Source of the DNA: CAVOGJ01 sp963700865
Lineage (GTDB): Bacteria > Planctomycetota > Planctomycetia > Pirellulales > Pirellulaceae
Assembly: GCA_963700865.1 (NCBI GenBank)
Contig: CAVOZC010000017.1
Location: forward strand, 236,755-300,754
Length of the DNA: 64,000 nt
Reading direction: 5' to 3'
Part shown: positions 8,007-17,366 of the stretch, piece after piece
How the letters are laid out: every line of letters begins with the position of its first letter
How positions within the stretch are numbered: the stretch's first letter is position 1
Notes under the pieces: generated by a model
Told to the model about the DNA's origin: nothing
Database searches by the model: none
What the model saw: only the letters and a program-made list of their open reading frames with translations
Translations under genes and position numbers: made by a program

Positions 8007-8957
8007 TCAGCGATACTCTCGCAGACTGACTGCCTCACGCGGAGTCACAATAATATGATCCAATACGTCAATTCCCAACAGCCGCCCCGCGTCTTCCAGC
8101 CGTTTGGTGACGTCCAAGTCTTGCGGGCTGGGCGTCGGATCCCCCGAGGGATGATTGTGCGTGAGGATAATCGAAGACGCGGCGTCGCGAATGGCGGGTC
8201 GAAACACCTCGCGCGGGTGGACCAAACTTGCATCCAAGGTCCCCACAGTGATCTGGTAAGTGGTGATGATTTGATTCTTGGTATCGAGCGTCACGATGTG
8301 AAACTCTTCCTGGCGGGAATCGCTCGCCAATCGCGCAAAATGGCTCTTACAGAAATCCATGGCATCGCGGCTGCTGGTGATCTTCGTGACTTTACGGTTC
8401 GCGTCGGTCAGAGCCGCCACGCGTCGCCCCAATTCGATGCCCGCCATAATCTGGCAGAAGGCGGTCGGCCCGATCGCAGCGGAAATTTCCTTGAGTTCGC
8501 CGGGCCCCGCCGCCGGCAACCGTTCCAGTGAGCGGGCATAGGCCGCCGCGACGCGTTCGGCCGCCTGGAGCGCCGATTCGCCGGCACGGCCGGAGCGGAT
8601 CAGGATGGCCAGCAGTTCGGCCGTGCGGAGCCCGGCGGCTCCTCGGGCCAACAGACGTTCGCGGGGCCGATCTGCCACCGGCCCGTCCTTGACCGTTGCC
8701 CGGTGCGACTTGCGGAGAAGTCGCTTTATCCAGGCATCCAGCTCCTGTGGAGACGGTGATTTCCGCCAGCGGTAACGGGGCTGCGGATGCGGTTCGGCCA
8801 AAGTCAGCCAGCCATCGCGTACCAGCTCGTCCATCGCCTGGGGTGTCAGCGTTTCGGGTTTCTCGCCGAGCCAATTGGCCAGCGCGGCCGGCGAAAAATC
8901 GTCGCCGGAGGCGGCTTGGCGGACGATCCGCCGATGGCGGTGGGATGTGGTGGGCAT
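8007..8957 (-). CDS. radC: RadC/JAB-domain protein with N-terminal extension
   Basis: A 316-residue protein. Residues about 110-170 contain the UPF0758 helix-hairpin-helix region (LRTAELLAILIRSGRAGESA). The C-terminal half is a JAB1/MPN-like metalloprotease fold with HNHPSGDPTPSPQD, where the two His and the Asp are the zinc ligands. The first 100 residues are an extra region rich in Pro, Arg and Trp not usual for RadC. A Shine-Dalgarno AGGGAG lies five to six bases before the ATG, and a perfect palindrome sits just upstream. RadC was named for DNA repair, but its molecular function is still unresolved; many copies are associated with mobile DNA. Confidence 0.88.
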   Translation of the reverse strand: MPTTSHRHRRIVRQAASGDDFSPAALANWLGEKPETLTPQAMDELVRDGWLTLAEPHPQPRYRWRKSPSPQELDAWIKRLLRKSHRATVKDGPVADRPRERLLARGAAGLRTAELLAILIRSGRAGESALQAAERVAAAYARSLERLPAAGPGELKEISAAIGPTAFCQIMAGIELGRRVAALTDANRKVTKITSSRDAMDFCKSHFARLASDSRQEEFHIVTLDTKNQIITTYQITVGTLDASLVHPREVFRPAIRDAASSIILTHNHPSGDPTPSPQDLDVTKRLEDAGRLLGIDVLDHIIVTPREAVSLREYR

Positions 8958-8974
8958 GGCATCTCCCTGAAAGT

Positions 8975-8988
8975 GTATACATGTATAC
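8975..8988. promoter_or_regulatory. Perfect 14-bp palindrome GTATACATGTATAC upstream of radC, candidate operator
   Basis: The sequence reads identically on both strands and lies 17 bases upstream of the radC ATG, immediately before the ribosome binding site, where a dimeric repressor would block transcription or initiation. Its alternating purine-pyrimidine form resembles SOS-type boxes of some bacteria, but the planctomycete LexA site is not known to me. The repressor is therefore not assigned. Confidence 0.45.
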
Positions 8989-9368
8989 CCTATGCGCGAC
9001 GGTCGTCAACACGGCAACCGATGGGCTGCTGGATTGGGGCTGGCAGGGTCAGCGAGACTGGCTTCCGGCAATCGCGTTCGCCGTAAGACTGGCCGTGTTG
9101 ATCCGGGGAAGGGATCAAAGTTGAACGTCAGGAACAGCGCTTGATTCGCGGCCGCCTCACGATGCCGTGTCCCCAGCCGCCCTGGAACGCGAAAAACCGC
9201 CAATCAGCGCTAGTTTGCGCCAATAAATGAAACGGGATTGCGTGTGTCCCCAGCCGTTTGTGCTCGCTCATTCGTCGTCCATGAGCGGTCCCCCGGAGCG
9301 CTTTCCGAGCGTCCATGAGCGGTTCTCAGACACCGCAGGAAATTCGGGGGACGCCCAGGGTAGGACGC
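8989..9368. other. Intergenic region with short direct repeats
   Basis: About 380 bases between radC and the end of polA. It contains CGTCCATGAGCGGT twice (9276-9289 and 9310-9323) and GTGTCCCCAGCCG twice (about 9170 and 9244). Short open frames have no ribosome binding site or recognisable product. No strong terminator is seen after polA. Confidence 0.5.
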
Positions 9369-12190
9369 TCAGTGCGCTTCGAGCCAATTGGCGCCCACGC
9401 CCATTTCAACCTCGATCGGCACCGTCATCGGCAACGCCGTTTTCATACACTCTTCGATGATCGGCAGCACCGATCTCTGATTCGTCCTTGTGCAAATCGA
9501 ACACGATTTCGTCGTGGACGGTCAGCAGCATTTTGGTTTGGAAATCCGCCCTGGCCGCAGTGCTGGTGGACCTTGATCATGGCCAGCTTCAGCATGTCGG
9601 CGGCCGTCCCCTGGATCGGGCTGTTCATGGCCAGTCGTTCCGCCGCATTCTGCAAGGAACGGTTGCGTGAATTGATATCCCGCAGGTATCGCCGGCGTCC
9701 GGTTTCGGTTTTTACATAACCGTGCTCTTGGGCGAAGGCGAATCGTGGTCTGGTCAATGTAATGCCGAACTCCCGGATATTTTTCAAAGTAGTTGTCGAT
9801 CAGTTCATTGGCTTCGGCGCGGGGAATGTTCAGTCGTTGCTGCAAGCCGAACGCCGAGATGCCGTAGAGGATGCCGAAGTTCACCATTTTGGCTTTGTCT
9901 CGCATTTCGCGGATCGACTTCCTCCAGACCGACTTTGTAGACTTTGGCGGCGGTGACCGTGTGAATATCCGTGCCCTGGAGTGAATGCTTCGAGCATCGC
10001 CTCGTCGCGACTCAGTGCGGCCATGATCCGCAGTTCGATTTGCGAATAGTCGGCCGCCAGGATCAGATAGTTGTCATCGCGGGGAATAAAGGCGGCCCGG
10101 ATTTCGCGTCCCCGCTCTTTGCGGACCGGAATGGTCTGCAGGTTCGGATCGTTCGACTGCATGCGGCCCGTCGCCGTCCAGGTTTGACTGTAATGCGTAT
10201 GCAGCCGTCCGGTGTAGCGGATTGACCGCGTCTGGCAGTTGATCCACGTAGACCGATTTGAGTTTGACGGCGTTTCGATAATCCAGCACGTCGGCCACGA
10301 TCGGGTGCTTGCGGCGCCAGTCGCAACAACTCGGCTTCGCTGGTCGAATACTGTCCGGTGGCGGTCTTTTTGCGGATTCTCGACCAGTTGCAGTTCCTCG
10401 TACAGCACGATGCCCAATTGTTTGGGCGAATCGATATTGAATTCGTGTCCCGCGGCGGCGAAGATTTTTGCCGCGAAGTTCGTCAATTTCCCGCGCCAGT
10501 CGCTGCGAGTACTGACTCGAGAGCATCGGCATCGAGCCGAATCCCCTCGTATTCCATGTCGACCAGCACCGGAATCAGCGGGACATTCGACCTCGTAGCA
10601 GACCTGGGCCACGCCCTGCTCTTCAATGTCCGGTCGCATGGCCTGCGGCCACTTGCAAGGTCACATCCGCGTCTTCGCAGGCGTATTCGGCAAGACTCGT
10701 TCGAGCGGAACGTCGCGCATGTTTCGTTGCTGGCTGGCCCTTTTCGCCGATCAGGTCGCTCGATCGGAATCGGTCGGTAGCCCAAATAGAGCTTGGCCAG
10801 ATAATCCAGCCCATGCTGCATCTCGGGCTCTTTCATGGAATGGGCCAACATCGTGTCGATCAGTTTGCCCTGCACGACGATGCCGTGCCAGCGAAGCAAC
10901 GTCAAGTCGTACTTGAGATTGTGGCCGACTATTCTCGATGGCTTCGTTTTCGAAAATGGGTCGAAATTCCGCGAGGACTCTGCGCGAGCCTGCTCCTGAT
11001 CGTCGGGGCAGACGACGTAATAGGCCATGTGCTGGTGTCCAAGCGAAAACGCAGATCCCAGCGGGATGGCTTCGCGCGGATCGAGCCCCGTGGTCTCGGT
11101 GTCAAAACAGATCCGCGATTGCTGACTAGGCGAGCGATCAATTCGGCTCGCTTTGCGGAAGTGGAAACGATTTGGTAATCGTGAGGCACGTCGGAGATCG
11201 TTGTCTCTTCGGAACCGGTTCGTCGAACAGGCGTGCCTGGATTCCACTCTCCCGCTTCTCGCGGATGACGGCCGTTCGGGCGGGAGCCGCGGTGAACGAC
11301 TTGCCGAACAGCCGCTTGCCCAGGCTGTCGAATTCGAGGTCGACGAACAGTGCTTGCAGTGCCTCATGGTCATAGTCCGGTCCAAGCAAGACTCTTCACG
11401 TCCACATCCAGCGGCACATCAGCGTCGATGGTCACCAGTTGTTTGGATAGCAGTGCCTGTTCGGCATGTTCCTCGATCCGCTCCTTCTGCTTGCCCTTCA
11501 ATTGCTCGGTGTGCTGCAGCAGATTCTCCAACGTGCCATACTTGGCAATCAGTTTCTGAGCCGTCTTTTCCCCGATGCCAGGAACACCCGGAATGTTGTC
11601 GCTGGCGTCCCCCATCAGCCCCAGGATATCAATCACCTGATCGACTCGTTCGATGCCCCATTTTTCGAGCACTTCCGGCTACACCCAGCAGCTCAAACTC
11701 CGAGCCCTTGCCGACCCGGTTTGTAGATCGTGACTGGTCGGTCACGAGCTGCGTGAAATCCTTGTCGGGCGTGACCATCGAGCGTCTGAAACCCCTGCGG
11801 TTCGGCTTGCCGGGCCAGCGTGCCGATGATGTCGTCGGCTTCGTAACCCGGGTTTGCGAATGATCGGTGATGCGGAAGGCGTCGAACAGACGATCGACCA
11901 GCGGAAATTGTTCGGCGATATCCTCCGGCAGTTCATCGCGTTGCGCCTTGTATTCCGGAAACAGCTTCGTGGCGTGCGTCGGTTCGCGCGTATCGAACGC
12001 GACGGCCCAGATGCGTCGGCTGCTGACGGGCGACAATATCGAGCAGCGTGTTGGCGACACCGAACACGGCCGAAGTACACTTGCCGGCCGAAGTGTAGCG
12101 GGGACTGCGAATCAACGCGAAATGAGCCCGATAGATCAGTGCCATGCCGTCCAGCAGAAACAACCGTTTCTCGGGTTCAATCAACGACAT
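9369..12190 (-). pseudogene. polA: DNA polymerase I, complete in content but broken by more than a dozen frame changes
   Basis: Reading the three minus-strand frames together restores a full-length PolA. The N-terminus is MSLIEPEKRLFLLDGMAL with a GGAG site before the ATG at 12190, followed by the 5'-3' nuclease domain (IPGVPGIGEKTAQKLI). An intact-looking 3'-5' proofreading domain follows (FDTETTGLDP, GHNLKYDLTLL). The polymerase domain has motif A (ADYSQIELRIMAALSRDE), motif B (KMVNFGILYGISAFG) and motif C (VHDEIVF), and the normal C-terminus GVGANWLEAH. The frame changes about every 100-200 bases. Those I examined closely can mostly be repaired by removing a single base, often an extra C or G. 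Because motifs are preserved, either the sequence contains errors or the gene decayed very recently. Neighbouring genes are intact. Confidence 0.85.
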
Positions 12191-12376
12191 ACCTCTCTCC
12201 ATCGCTCCGTGGTCGCGGACCGCTTGCTCTCGATCCGAAACGTATCGACAATCCAGCTTCAGATCACCCGCTGTCGCGGGCAGCACGATCCTACCAGGGC
12301 CTTGCCGCCGCGGGTACCGCAGCGGTCAGGCGAAATATGCCGCGTTCGCCGTGGCAAGATACGACATGGAATCATC

Positions 12377-13510
12377 ATGCAGGCTGGCCAACACGCGGAC
12401 GTCATCGTGATTGGGACCGGCGGCGTCGGCAGCGCCGCGCTGTTTCAGCTGGCCAAACGGGGTGTCTCGGTAATAGGACTCGACCGCTTTCCCCCGGGTC
12501 ACGATCGCGGCAGCTCGCACGGCGAAACCCGCGTCATTCGTCAGGCCTATTTCGAGCATCCCGATTACGTGCCGCTGGCTTTACGCGCTTACGAATTGTG
12601 GCGTGAACTCGAATGCCGCACGGGATGTTCGCTGTTGGTTACCACAGGATTACTCCAGGCCGGCCCACCGGACGGCGCGGTCATTCGCGGCGTGCTCCAG
12701 GCCGCCGCCGAACACGCGCTGCCGGTGACTTCGTTCGACGCCGAGCAAGCCGCGATCCGTTTCCCCGCCTTTCGTTTTTCTCCCGCTGCCGCGGCGGTCT
12801 ATGAGCATGCCGCCGGATACCTGCGGGTGGAAGCCTGCGTCCAGACGCAGGTCGCGGCGGCCCTCGCCGCCGGTGGTCGCTGGCGGGCCGCACAGGTGGT
12901 GGGCTGGACGGAATCGGAACACGGGGTCGCCGTGGAAACGACCGAGGAACGGCTGCACGCGGATCGTCTGGTGATCACGGCCGGTCCCTGGTCCCGCAGT
13001 TTGTTGCCGGCTAATTTTCCCACGATACGAGTGCTTGCCAAGCACCTGCACTGGTTTCGCAACCATGACCAGCGCTTGGATGCGAATGCCGGATGCCCGA
13101 TCTATCTTTTCGAAGACGACAACGGCATCTTCTACGGATTTCCGGCGCTGGCTGGACGAGTCAAGGTGGCGGAGCACACGGGAGGGAATCCCGTGGAAGG
13201 TGATGTCACGACGGTATCGCGCGCGGACGATCCGTCCGATCGAGAGCGCGTCGAGTCATTTCTCCGACAGACACTGCCAGGATTGCAAACCGATCGGATG
13301 GCGCATGATGTCTGTTTTTATTCGATGAGCCGAGATCATCACTTCTATGTGGGGCCCTTACCGGGGAGTTCGCGGGTCTGCATCGCCGCCGGTTTGTCCG
13401 GACATGGTTTCAAGTTTGCCCCGGTGATCGGCGAAGCATTGGCAGACCTGGCAATGAGCGGACACAGCGACTTGCCCATCGATTTTCTGCGTTGCGATCG
13501 CGTGGGATAG
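12377..13510 (+). CDS. FAD-dependent sarcosine/N-methyltryptophan oxidase family protein
   Basis: A 377-residue flavoprotein of the monomeric sarcosine oxidase (MSOX/SolA) family, which oxidises secondary amines with release of hydrogen peroxide. The N-terminal dinucleotide-binding motif is VIVIGTGGVGSAALFQLA, followed by GSSHGETRVIRQAY, the conserved FAD-contact stretch. DVCFYSMSRDHHFYVGPL retains the Cys that forms the covalent FAD bond, and AAGLSGHGFKFAPVIGE is the C-terminal FAD motif. Length is normal for the family (about 370-390). The ATG at 12377 begins just before the Rossmann strand, so it was preferred over far-upstream Mets that overlap polA. The gene is divergent from polA, with a 186-base shared promoter region. 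Confidence 0.88.
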   Translation: MQAGQHADVIVIGTGGVGSAALFQLAKRGVSVIGLDRFPPGHDRGSSHGETRVIRQAYFEHPDYVPLALRAYELWRELECRTGCSLLVTTGLLQAGPPDGAVIRGVLQAAAEHALPVTSFDAEQAAIRFPAFRFSPAAAAVYEHAAGYLRVEACVQTQVAAALAAGGRWRAAQVVGWTESEHGVAVETTEERLHADRLVITAGPWSRSLLPANFPTIRVLAKHLHWFRNHDQRLDANAGCPIYLFEDDNGIFYGFPALAGRVKVAEHTGGNPVEGDVTTVSRADDPSDRERVESFLRQTLPGLQTDRMAHDVCFYSMSRDHHFYVGPLPGSSRVCIAAGLSGHGFKFAPVIGEALADLAMSGHSDLPIDFLRCDRVG

Positions 13511-13729
13511 CTGGGCGGTCACGATCGGTTCGCCCCCCCAACTCGGGCGAGTTTGTCATCACCCACTTTTCACGAGCGTCGTTTAACCATCAGTCCGAAG
13601 AAATCGCGGGAAAAACCGCGATCGGTGGGACGTGGCTGCCGCGATTTCTGGCGGCGTACGCGCGTCCGCCGCCGAAGCATGCCGGTGCGTCACGACGCGT
13701 GGTGCGATGTTCGCGGCATGCTTCTCCGG

Positions 13730-14540
13730 CTAACGGTTAAACGAAGAAAAAGGACGGGTGATTTGCAGCACCTCTTCCAATACCTCGGGGATGGTGCCGA
13801 TTCCCTCCCCATGATGAATGGTTTCCTCGCCCTGCCAATCGCAGAAGACCCCACCCGCCTCGCGGAGAATCGGCTGGATCGCCGCGGCATCCCAGACATT
13901 CATTACGGCATCGACCATCACGATGGCCCGCCCTGTGGCTACGAGCGCATATCCGTAGGCGTCGCCCCAGGTTCGCGTGAACCAAGCGGCTTGTTCGAGT
14001 TGTCGATAGACGTGATCGGCTCCTCGTTCCTCGAACGTCTTTCGCTCGCTCGTCAAGAACAGCCCGTCGCGCAACCCCCGATCATTCCCTACACGGGCTC
14101 GCGACCGCTCCCCTCGGGGACTGACCGACCAGGCGCCAAGCCCTTCCGCCGCGGCGACCGATTCGCCGAGTGCTGGCAGTTGGATGACACCGATGGTCGC
14201 GGCGCGTTTCGAATTCCACCGCTACCAAGGTCGCATACAGCGGGACTCCGGAAATGAAGGACTTAGTGCCGTCAATCGGATCAAGAATCCAGCGAAAGGG
14301 GGACGATCCGACCCGTTCGGGAAACTCCTCGCCGAGAATTCCGTCGTCCGGAAAGGCCGCCGCGATCTGCTCCCGCAGCAAGCGTTCGGCCTCGCGATCG
14401 GCAATCGTCACCGGTGACTGATCAGACTTGCGTTCGACGGCTACGGAGCGACGGAAGTAATCGAGTGTGAGTTGACCGGCCGCTGCAGCCACGCGCTCGG
14501 CCACGGCAAAGCGTGCCAGGATTTCGGCGTCATCCGACAT
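13730..14540 (-). CDS. Inositol monophosphatase family phosphatase, one frame change
   Basis: A Mg-dependent phosphatase of the IMPase/FBPase superfamily (inositol monophosphatase, histidinol-phosphatase HisN or CysQ-like). The N-terminal part contains GEEF and WILDPIDGTKSFISG, the metal-binding motifs. The C-terminal part contains VMVDAVMNVWDAAAIQPILREAGG, with the third metal-site Asp. The two parts are in different frames. The frame is restored by omitting one base near 14200-14203 (minus-strand CGCCGCG), after which GVIQLPALGE and the rest read through. The start at 14540 overlaps the end of lspA by 11 bases, so the two are probably coupled. Substrate is uncertain. Confidence 0.82.
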
Positions 14541-15081
14541 GATTGGCCACGGGGGAGGAGTGATCGGAGGAGGAGGTTGCGTCCTGACGCAACGCATGCC
14601 ACATGATGAGGGCGGCACCGCACACAAGAAGGCTATCTGCGATGTTGAAGTTCGGCCAGATAAAGTCCCCGTATTTGAGGAGGATCCAGTCGCGAACGCC
14701 TTCGGCACCCCACCAGCCCAGTCGGTCGTACAGGTTACCGAGGATGCCGCCCAGAATTAGGCCTAGTGTCGCCGACAGCCAACGACTGTGGCTGCCGCCG
14801 GCGAAGATCAGCCACCAGAGGACTCCGGCAATCGCCACGAACGAGGCGGCCGCGAAAAAGGCAACCTGTCCTTGGCCCAGACCGAAAAGCGCGCCAGTGT
14901 TGATCGACGTCTCCAGGCCTACGTACTCGGGCCAGAGCCAATAGATTTTCCCGGGACCGGGTGGACCCAGTGCGGCGAAGACGGCTTGCTTCGTCCAGAG
15001 ATCGATCGCACATCCCGCTCCGGCCAGGACGCCCGCCAGAATCACATTTACCCACGCCCCGAACCGCCCCGACGCGGCCAT
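14530..15081 (-). CDS. lspA: Lipoprotein signal peptidase II
   Basis: A 183-residue membrane aspartyl protease that removes signal peptides from prolipoproteins. Four hydrophobic segments are seen. The conserved motifs are DLWTK in the first helix region, NTGALFGLGQG, GNLYDRL and FNIADSLL; the Asp residues in the last two form the catalytic dyad. Length is slightly above the usual 160-170. The Met at 15081 directly precedes the first hydrophobic segment, so longer starts were rejected. It lies 17 bases after the DksA-like gene and overlaps the phosphatase gene, forming a three-gene minus-strand unit. Confidence 0.92.
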   Translation of the reverse strand: MAASGRFGAWVNVILAGVLAGAGCAIDLWTKQAVFAALGPPGPGKIYWLWPEYVGLETSINTGALFGLGQGQVAFFAAASFVAIAGVLWWLIFAGGSHSRWLSATLGLILGGILGNLYDRLGWWGAEGVRDWILLKYGDFIWPNFNIADSLLVCGAALIMWHALRQDATSSSDHSSPVANHVG

Positions 15082-15098
15082 GGGGGAGTCGGACGAGG

Positions 15099-15491
15099 CT
15101 AGCTGCCCTGGATCTTGGCGGCGCACGTGACACAGAAGGGTGTGTAAGGGATGGCATTCAGCCGGGTCTTGGGAATGATTCCGTCGCATTCCCGACATCG
15201 ACCATAATCGCCACTCTCAATCCGCTCAAGAGCGGATTCGATCTGTTCGAGGGTCTCTTCCTCGCTCTGCATCAAGCTGATCGTAAATTCCTGCTCGAAG
15301 TTGTCCGTCCCGATATCCGCCATGTGGATCGGCATGCTCGACAGATCGCCGCTGGTGTCGGAACGCTTCCGCAAGGCCACATCGGCCATGGCGTTTACAT
15401 CGCCACGCAAGCGGGCCCGCGTTGCCAAAAGAAGTTCTTTATAAGCCTTAGTTTCGGCTTTCGTCAGCTTTTTAGGCGACCTGGAAGGCAT
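15099..15491 (-). CDS. DksA/TraR-family C4 zinc-finger protein
   Basis: A 130-residue protein with a Lys-rich N-terminus, a central coiled-coil helix (EQEFTISLMQSEEETLEQIE) and a C-terminal four-Cys finger, CRECDGIIPKTRLNAIPYTP then CVTC. DksA-type proteins insert their coiled coil into the RNA polymerase secondary channel and work with ppGpp. The tip residues of genuine DksA (DxxDxA) are not obvious here, so it may be a general DksA/TraR-like regulator such as YocK/RsbX-type proteins rather than DksA itself. AGGAG precedes the ATG by eight bases. It is the first gene of the dksA-like, lspA, phosphatase run. Confidence 0.85.
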   Translation of the reverse strand: MPSRSPKKLTKAETKAYKELLLATRARLRGDVNAMADVALRKRSDTSGDLSSMPIHMADIGTDNFEQEFTISLMQSEEETLEQIESALERIESGDYGRCRECDGIIPKTRLNAIPYTPFCVTCAAKIQGS

Positions 15492-15802
15492 TCATGTTGC
15501 TCCTGTTTACGTACTTCTTCGTGAGCGCAGACTTGCTATGGTACGGAGAGCCCGAGTGGCTGTCAAACAACTTCCAGACGGATTATCATTAATGCAGACG
15601 CGGTTAAGTCGTTGCAGGTGCTCGGGTTAACTCGCCGTCAGGTGGACGAGCGCTGGCTGAATGAGACGTTTGGTTCGTTCGGACGGCAGCGATTTCACGC
15701 GTCAGCGACAAGGCTTTTTTCTGCCTCCCCTGGCCAGATACTCCGAGAATGCCGAAAGTTGAGCAGGGGTTCGCTGGTGAACCCGCCGGTCGATTGAGAC
15801 AG
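15492..15802. other. Divergent promoter region between dksA-like gene and thrC
   Basis: About 310 bases between divergent genes. It should contain both promoters. There is an AT-rich patch around 15580-15595 (GATTATCATTAATG) that could be a -10 region on either strand, and a T6 run near 15715. No gene with plausible composition is seen. Confidence 0.45.
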
Positions 15803-17206
15803 ATGACAGTGAACGCAGAACTCGCCTTTCAACGATGTATCCATCCCGCTTGCGAGGCGACGTACTCGCTCGACGAGTCGCGCGTCGAGTGTGCCGCTTG
15901 TGGCAGCCTCCTGGATGTCGCCTACGATTGGGATCGCTTGCCGGTACCGCGCGCCCTGCGTGATTTTGAAGAGAAATGGACGCGTCGCAGCGATCCGCTT
16001 TGCTTCAGCGGCGTCTGGCGGTTTTTTGAACTCCTTCCCTTTCCGCGGCCGGGCGACGTTGTGACGGTCGGCGAAGGTCAAACGCTGCTCCAGCAAGCCG
16101 ACGTCGTGGCCGACTATGTGGGACTCGACCGCGGTCAACTGTATCTGCAATACGAGGGGATGAATCCCTCGGGAAGCTTTAAAGATAACGGCATGACCGC
16201 GGCCTTTACGCATGCGCGACGCATCGGCGCGAAGCGCGCCGCCTGTGCCTCGACCGGAAATACCAGTGCCTCCCTGGCCATGTACTGCGCGGTTTCGGGA
16301 TTGATGAAGGGGATCATCTTTATCGGTTCCGGGAAAATCTCCTACGGCAAGTTGTCGCAGGCACTCGAGTATGGCGCGCTGACGGTGCAAATTGCGGGCG
16401 ATTTCGACGACGCGATGGCCCGCGTCCGCGAAGTGGCCAGCCAACTGGGTATTTATCTCGTGAATAGTGTCAACCCCTTTCGCCTGGAGGGGCAAAAAAC
16501 CGTCATGTATCGGGTGCTCGAAAGCCTCAATTGGGAAGTGCCCGACTGGATCGTTGTCCCGGGAGGCAATCTGGGCAACTCAAGTGCCTTCGGCAAGGCA
16601 TTTCTGGAACTGAAACAACTCGGATTGATCGATCGCGTCCCCAGACTGGCTGTCATCAACGCCGCGGGCGCCAATACGCTGCTGGAGCTTTATCATCGAC
16701 AAGGCATGCGTTGGCAGGGCGGGCTATGGGACCACAGCGTGTCGGGCAGTTACTACCAGCAACTGGACGCCAGCGGGACCAAGGCCTCGACCATCGCCAG
16801 TGCCATCGAGATCAATCGTCCGGTCAATCTCTCAAAATGCTTGCGGGCACTCGATGTGTGCGACGGCGTCGTCCGCGAGGCCACGGATCAGGAGATTCTC
16901 GATGCCAAGGCGCAGGTAGGCGCCGGCGGGATCGGCTGTGAGCCGGCCAGCGGCGCCAGCGTGGCGGGGGCGAAAAAACTGCGGGAGGAAGGCATCATCG
17001 CTCGCGGCGATCGTGTGGTCTGTATCCTTACCGGTCACCTGCTCAAGGACCCGACCGCCACGGTGGCTTATCACACGGCCGATCAGGACCAATTCAATCA
17101 GGTACTTGGGTCGCGAGGCGTCAGCCGTGCCTCCTTCGCGAATCGCGCGGTTCCTGTCCCGAATGACCTGGACGAGATCATCAAGGCCATCCAACTCTAT
17201 TCCTGA
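15803..17206 (+). CDS. thrC: Threonine synthase
   Basis: A 467-residue PLP enzyme converting O-phosphohomoserine to threonine. The N-terminus carries a small zinc-ribbon-like region with four Cys (residues about 10-37, CIHPAC then CAAC), found in many threonine synthases of this type. The PLP lysine is in NPSGSFKDNGM (about residue 128). The phosphate-binding SFKDNG, the STGNTSASLA loop and VVPGGNLGNSSAFGKA complete the fold. Length is in the normal range. The ATG at 15803 lies just before the first Cys pair, whereas upstream codons are not family-like. It stands alone between a divergent gene and the cysteine desulfurase gene 160 bases downstream. Confidence 0.92.
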   Translation: MTVNAELAFQRCIHPACEATYSLDESRVECAACGSLLDVAYDWDRLPVPRALRDFEEKWTRRSDPLCFSGVWRFFELLPFPRPGDVVTVGEGQTLLQQADVVADYVGLDRGQLYLQYEGMNPSGSFKDNGMTAAFTHARRIGAKRAACASTGNTSASLAMYCAVSGLMKGIIFIGSGKISYGKLSQALEYGALTVQIAGDFDDAMARVREVASQLGIYLVNSVNPFRLEGQKTVMYRVLESLNWEVPDWIVVPGGNLGNSSAFGKAFLELKQLGLIDRVPRLAVINAAGANTLLELYHRQGMRWQGGLWDHSVSGSYYQQLDASGTKASTIASAIEINRPVNLSKCLRALDVCDGVVREATDQEILDAKAQVGAGGIGCEPASGASVAGAKKLREEGIIARGDRVVCILTGHLLKDPTATVAYHTADQDQFNQVLGSRGVSRASFANRAVPVPNDLDEIIKAIQLYS

Positions 17207-17366
17207 GGGACGATCGCCGCCCGCCGCGGCTGCCACCCGCTCCTCTCGCCGTCTTAGGGTCTATCGCCCGCTTCTGTTGTGGGTCAAAATCGAGCCATCG
17301 AGCGAACCCCGACCTGGCGGCCTCGACGCATTTCAACTGTGGGCAATATCGTGGGGATAATGATTC

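Noticed and set aside
15700..15730. Terminator before thrC (T6 tract)
   Set aside because: No GC-rich stem precedes the T run.
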